A DNA stretch of 64,000 nucleotides. Origin: Cellulomonas shaoxiangyii. GTDB taxonomy: Bacteria; Actinomycetota; Actinomycetes; Actinomycetales; Cellulomonadaceae. Location of the stretch: the NCBI RefSeq assembly GCF_004798685.1, contig NZ_CP039291.1:3100001-3164000 (forward strand). The letters run 5' to 3'. Shown piece by piece: positions 60,707 to 64,000 of the stretch. Position 1 is the first letter of the stretch. The number at the start of each line of letters is the position of its first letter. The notes beneath the pieces were generated by a model. That model saw nothing but the letters and a program-made list of their open reading frames with translations. It had not been told where the DNA came from and searched no databases. The position numbers and the translations under genes were made by a program.

Positions 60707-62092
60707 GTGCCACCGGAGGACTGGGAACAGACACTGGGAGCCGGGCCGCTGCTCGGCATCGCGGCCGCGGCGATCGCGCTGCTGCTCTTCCTCATCATCA
60801 GGCTGCGCCTGCACGCGTTCCTCGCGCTGATCCTCGTCTCGCTCGTCACGGCGTTCGCGACGGGTGTGCCGGCCGGGTCGGTGGTCGACGTGCTCACCAC
60901 CGGCTTCGGCACGACGCTCGGGTCCGTGGCCCTGCTCGTCGGCCTGGGGGCGATGCTCGGCCGGATGGTCGAGACGTCCGGCGGCGCGAAGGTCATGGCG
61001 GACACGCTCGTGCGGCGGTTCGGGGAGCGGCGGGCCCCGCTGGCGCTGGGCGTCGCGTCGCTCATCTTCGGGTTCCCGATCTTCTTCGACGCCGGCCTGG
61101 TCGTCATGCTGCCGATCGTGTTCGCGGTCGCGCGGCGCCTCGGCGGGTCGGTGCTCACGTACGGGCTGCCGGCGGCGGGCGCGTTCTCCGTCATGCACGT
61201 GTTCGTCCCGCCGCACCCCGGGCCGGTCGCGGCGTCGGAGCTGCTGGGCGCGAACCCCGGGCTGGTGGTGCTGCTCGGCCTCGTCGTCGCGATCCCGACC
61301 TGGTACGTGACGTCCTACCTGTTCGGCCTGTGGGCCGGGCGGCGGTGGGTGCTGCCCGTGCCGGAGCTGCTCGGGAAGACGTCCGACGAGGAGCACCCCG
61401 ACCGCCCGCCGTCGTTCGGCACGGTCCTCGGCGTGCTGCTGCTGCCACTGCTGCTGATCTTCGTCAACACGGGCCTGGACACCCTCGGCAGCGCGGGCGT
61501 CGTCGACGAGGACGCCACGTGGGTGCAGGTCGCGCGCGCGATCGGCTCGACGCCCGTCGCGCTGCTCGTCGCCGTGCTCGTCGCCGCCTGGGTGATGGGC
61601 CGGCGGCGCGGGCGCGACCGGACCGCGGTCGAGCGGCTGCTCGAGTCGGCGCTCGGCCCGGTGTGCTCGGTCATCCTCATCACGGGCGCCGGCGGCATGT
61701 TCGGCGCGGTGCTGCGGGCGTCGGGCATCGGCGCCGCCCTCGAGGACGCCCTCGGCGACCTGGGGCTGCCGATCATCGTCGCGGGCTTCCTCATCGCGAC
61801 GGTCCTGCGGATCGCGCAGGGCTCGGCGACGGTCGCGCTCATCACCACCGCGGGCCTGATCGAGCCCGCGGTCGCGTCCGGCGGCTTCTCGGCCGTGCAG
61901 CTCGCCGCGATCGTGCTCGCCGTCGCCGCGGGGTCGGTGATGACGTCGCACGTCAACGACTCCGGCTTCTGGCTGGTCGGCCGGTTCTTCGGCATGGACG
62001 TCCGCACGACCCTCAAGACGTGGACGGTCCTCGAGACCCTCATCGGCCTCATGGGCTTCGCGATCGCGCTGGTGTTCTTCGCGGTCGGCTGA
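60707..62092 (+). CDS. gntP: Gluconate permease (GntP family)
   Basis: A 461-residue inner-membrane symporter with about 12 hydrophobic segments. ALILVSLVTAFATGVPAG, GFPIFFDAGLVVMLPIVFAV, HVFVPPHPGPVAASELLGA and MTSHVNDSGFWLVGRFFGM are GntP family marks. AGGGGGAG precedes the GTG start. It follows gntK in an operon and is closed by a terminator at 62104. Confidence 0.93.
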   Translation: MPPEDWEQTLGAGPLLGIAAAAIALLLFLIIRLRLHAFLALILVSLVTAFATGVPAGSVVDVLTTGFGTTLGSVALLVGLGAMLGRMVETSGGAKVMADTLVRRFGERRAPLALGVASLIFGFPIFFDAGLVVMLPIVFAVARRLGGSVLTYGLPAAGAFSVMHVFVPPHPGPVAASELLGANPGLVVLLGLVVAIPTWYVTSYLFGLWAGRRWVLPVPELLGKTSDEEHPDRPPSFGTVLGVLLLPLLLIFVNTGLDTLGSAGVVDEDATWVQVARAIGSTPVALLVAVLVAAWVMGRRRGRDRTAVERLLESALGPVCSVILITGAGGMFGAVLRASGIGAALEDALGDLGLPIIVAGFLIATVLRIAQGSATVALITTAGLIEPAVASGGFSAVQLAAIVLAVAAGSVMTSHVNDSGFWLVGRFFGMDVRTTLKTWTVLETLIGLMGFAIALVFFAVG

Positions 62093-62103
62093 CCGGGGGA
62101 CGC

Positions 62104-62138
62104 GGGACCGGGTGCCGCGGCCGCCGGCACCCGGTCCC
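62104..62138 (+). terminator. Terminator after gluconate permease
   Basis: A perfect 14-bp stem (GGGACCGGGTGCCG arm) with a 7-nt loop, 12 bp past the permease stop. Confidence 0.7.
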
Positions 62139-62174
62139 CTGCGGCCGTCCACCCCCCGTGCGAGGATCGGCCGC

Positions 62175-62642
62175 ATGACGACCGAGCAGGACACCCCTGC
62201 CCCCGCGGGGGACCCGATGGCCAACGCCGGTGACACCGCGCTCTGGCTGGAGCGCACCGGTCCGCGCCGCTACACCGGTCGCAGCTCGCGCGGCGCCGAG
62301 GTGCTGATCGGGTCCACCGGCGACGAGGGCTCCTTCTCCCCCGGCGAGCTGCTGAAGATCGCGCTCGGCGCGTGCACGGGCCTGTCGAGCGACGCCGCGC
62401 TCACGCGCCGGCTCGGCGACGACGTGCGCGTGACGATCCGCGTCGGCGGCCTCGCACACCCCACCGAGGACCGGTACCCGCACCTCACCGAGGAGCTCGA
62501 GGTCGACCTGTCGTCGCTCGACGACGCCGCGCGCGAGCGGCTCGTGGCCGTCGTGCACCGCGCCGTCGAGCTGAAGTGCACCGTCGGCCGCACGCTCGAG
62601 GCCGGCGCCACCACCACCCTGCACGTGACCGAGGAGCGCTGA
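62175..62642 (+). CDS. OsmC-family peroxidase-like protein
   Basis: 155 residues. SFSPGELLKIALGACTGLSS with the first Cys and VELKCTVGRTLEAGA with the second are the OsmC/Ohr redox cysteines. The family reduces organic hydroperoxides or handles thiols. The stop TGA at 62640 is 2 bp before the next ATG, so the two genes are likely co-transcribed. Confidence 0.9.
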   Translation: MTTEQDTPAPAGDPMANAGDTALWLERTGPRRYTGRSSRGAEVLIGSTGDEGSFSPGELLKIALGACTGLSSDAALTRRLGDDVRVTIRVGGLAHPTEDRYPHLTEELEVDLSSLDDAARERLVAVVHRAVELKCTVGRTLEAGATTTLHVTEER

Positions 62643-62644
62643 GC

Positions 62645-63364
62645 ATGCCGAAGCTCGTCCAGACGGCCCTCGACAAGGCCGTGACCATCCCGTCCGCGAC
62701 CATCCACGCGCACGTCGAGAGCCTGCGCCGGCGCAACCCCGAGGCCGGGCCCGACCGGATCATCGAGCTGCTCGAGAAGGAGTTCCTGCTCGTCGTGGCC
62801 GGTGCGGGCGGTGCCGTCGGGGCGGCCGCGGCGGCGCCCGTCGTGGGCACCGGCATCGCGACGGCCCTGACGGTCAGCGACGTCGCGACGTTCTTCGGCG
62901 CGTCGGCGGCGTTCTCGCTGGCCGTCGCGTCGGTGCACGGCATCGAGGTCGAGGACACCGAGCGGCGTAAGGCGCTGCTGCTCGCGAGCGTGCTCGGCGA
63001 GGACGGCGCGAAAGCCGTCGAGAGCGCCGCCAGCATGTCGTCCGTGCGCATGGGACGCCTGCTGCTCACGCGCATGCCGCGGTCCTCGGTGAAGCAGGTC
63101 AACAGCACCCTGACGCGCAAGCTGCTGCAGAAGCAGGCGGCCAAGTTCGCCGGGCTCGCGCTCGGGCGCCTCGCGCCCTACGGCATCGGCGCCGCGATCG
63201 GCGTGGCGGGCGGGCGCGCGATGGGCCGGACCGTCGTCGACGGCGCGCGCCTCGCGTTCGGCCCGCCGCCGCAGCGGTTCCCGGAGGTCGTCGAGGGCGT
63301 CGCGCACGACGTCGACCGGCCGCGCCTGAACGGCCGCACGCCGTCGCTGCCGCGCGGTCGCTGA
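62645..63364 (+). CDS. EcsC-like protein
   Basis: A 239-residue protein with Gly/Ala-rich helical stretches (VVAGAGGAVGAAAAAPVVGT, GIGAAIGVAGGRAMGRTVVD) and RRKALLLASVLGEDGAKAVE, a pattern I associate with EcsC-family proteins. No catalytic residues can be named. It may be peripheral membrane. Confidence 0.65.
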   Translation: MPKLVQTALDKAVTIPSATIHAHVESLRRRNPEAGPDRIIELLEKEFLLVVAGAGGAVGAAAAAPVVGTGIATALTVSDVATFFGASAAFSLAVASVHGIEVEDTERRKALLLASVLGEDGAKAVESAASMSSVRMGRLLLTRMPRSSVKQVNSTLTRKLLQKQAAKFAGLALGRLAPYGIGAAIGVAGGRAMGRTVVDGARLAFGPPPQRFPEVVEGVAHDVDRPRLNGRTPSLPRGR

Positions 63365-63371
63365 CGCACGC

Positions 63372-63427
63372 ACGGACGGGGCCCGGTGCGGGTGGGGTCG
63401 CCCCCACCGGCACCGGGCCCCGTCCGT
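63372..63427. terminator. Long bidirectional terminator
   Basis: An 18-bp perfect stem continuing after one mismatch into a further GC-rich stem, total 56 bp, between the convergent genes ending at 63364 and 63447. Confidence 0.75.
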
Positions 63428-63446
63428 CGTCGTGGGCGCCCCCGCG

Positions 63447-64000
63447 TCACCAGCGGTCGTGCACGTGCTCCTGGATCCGCCGGTCGTAGACGTCCGCGAG
63501 CGCCGCGAGCGTGGCGTCGTCCAGGGGCGGGAGCTGCTCGGCCGCCGCGTTCGCGCGCGCCTGCTCCGGGGTGCGCGCCCCGGGGATGACGACGGAGACG
63601 CCCGGCTGGTCGATGATCCACCGCAGCGCGAGCTGGGCCGTCGACGCGCCCGCCGGGGTGTGCTGGGCGACCTCGCGCGCCGCCTCGACGCCGATGTCGT
63701 ACGGCACGCCCGCGAACGTCTCGCCGACGTCGAACGCCTCGCCGTTGCGGTTGAAGCTGCGGTGGTCGTCGTCCGCGAACCGCGTCGACGCGTCGTACTT
63801 GCCGCTCAGCAGGCCGGACGCGAGCGGCACGCGCGCGATGATGCCGACGCCCGCCTCCGCCGCGGCGGGCAGCACCCGCTCGAGCGGCTTGCGGCGGAAC
63901 ACGTTGAGGATGATCTGCACGCTCGCGACGTGCGGGCGCGCGATGGCGGCGAGCGCCTCGTCGACCGTCTCGACCGAGACGCCGTAGGCCGCGACCCGCT
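63447..64000 (-). CDS. Aldo/keto reductase (N-terminus beyond window)
   Basis: The visible ~184 C-terminal residues match AKR-superfamily enzymes: VQIILNVFRRKPLERVLPAA, GVGIIARVPLASGLLSGKYD, and SVVIPGARTPEQARANAAA, the NADPH-binding end. The catalytic Asp/Tyr/Lys/His would lie outside the window. It resembles the YhdN/YdhF-like general stress oxidoreductases. Confidence 0.88.
   Translation of the reverse strand, partial: RVAAYGVSVETVDEALAAIARPHVASVQIILNVFRRKPLERVLPAAAEAGVGIIARVPLASGLLSGKYDASTRFADDDHRSFNRNGEAFDVGETFAGVPYDIGVEAAREVAQHTPAGASTAQLALRWIIDQPGVSVVIPGARTPEQARANAAAEQLPPLDDATLAALADVYDRRIQEHVHDRW

Overview
The window comes from a very GC-rich actinobacterium. Third codon positions are almost all G or C, GTG starts are common, and Shine-Dalgarno sites are AGGAGG-type. 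Gene content (GH35 and GH15 glycosidases, a DUF4397/class F sortase cassette, an OleBC fusion) points to the Cellulomonas neighbourhood of the Micrococcales. That is an inference from content; no rRNA is present.

Layout. 1-2.9 kb: an SF1-helicase-like protein with degenerate ATPase motifs (cut by the window edge), followed by a candidate ~110-nt small RNA at 3025-3135. 3.5-8.7 kb: MFS transporter, DUF4397 surface protein, class F sortase, ECF sigma factor with its zinc-finger anti-sigma factor, and a DinB-like enzyme. 8.9-10.7 kb: a 38-residue secreted peptide downstream of an HTH-TPR regulator, which resembles a peptide quorum-sensing pair. 11-18 kb: small proteins, a VapBC-type toxin-antitoxin pair, a methyltransferase, a GH15 enzyme, an L,D-transpeptidase, an NYN-like protein and a rifamycin ADP-ribosyltransferase. 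18.6-24.4 kb: a ~1,924-residue von Willebrand A adhesin with an exact 621-bp internal repeat and a C-terminal LAATG sorting signal. 24.6-29.6 kb: flavin monooxygenase, SNF2 helicase and an aldo/keto reductase. 29.7-34.4 kb: a complete head-to-head olefin (ole) operon, oleA-oleBC-oleD.

34.6-42.3 kb is a lower-GC accessory island at the 3' end of tRNA-Arg(CCU). It looks like two tandem insertions. The inner unit (38.14-42.31 kb) is bounded by a perfect 47-bp duplication of the tRNA 3' half. It has paired arm-type repeats inside both ends, a decayed tyrosine integrase, and one two-gene operon: a DUF262 protein and an OLD-type ATPase-TOPRIM nuclease. The outer, older unit (34.61-38.14 kb) has a degenerate tRNA remnant at its far end. 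It carries one large gene whose architecture is HEPN-like, NB-ARC NTPase, TPR-like, cold-shock domain. Both cargoes look like anti-phage defence systems, and neither combination is one I recognise as described.

42.6-45.4 kb holds small orphan genes, a MazF toxin-antitoxin pair and several decayed fragments. 45.9-52.3 kb is an exopolysaccharide operon (processive GT2 synthase, two right-handed beta-helix proteins, nucleotide-sugar dehydrogenase) closed by a strong terminator. 52.3-55.8 kb reads leftward from a perfect CsoR/CstR-type palindrome through a CoA-disulfide-reductase/rhodanese fusion, a CstR-like repressor, a Cys-rich mini-protein and an alpha/alpha-toroid protein; this fits persulfide stress. 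55.9-64 kb: AIM24 protein, hexapeptide-repeat protein, GH35 beta-galactosidase, methyltransferase, gluconokinase and gluconate permease, OsmC protein, an EcsC-like protein, and an aldo/keto reductase cut by the right edge.
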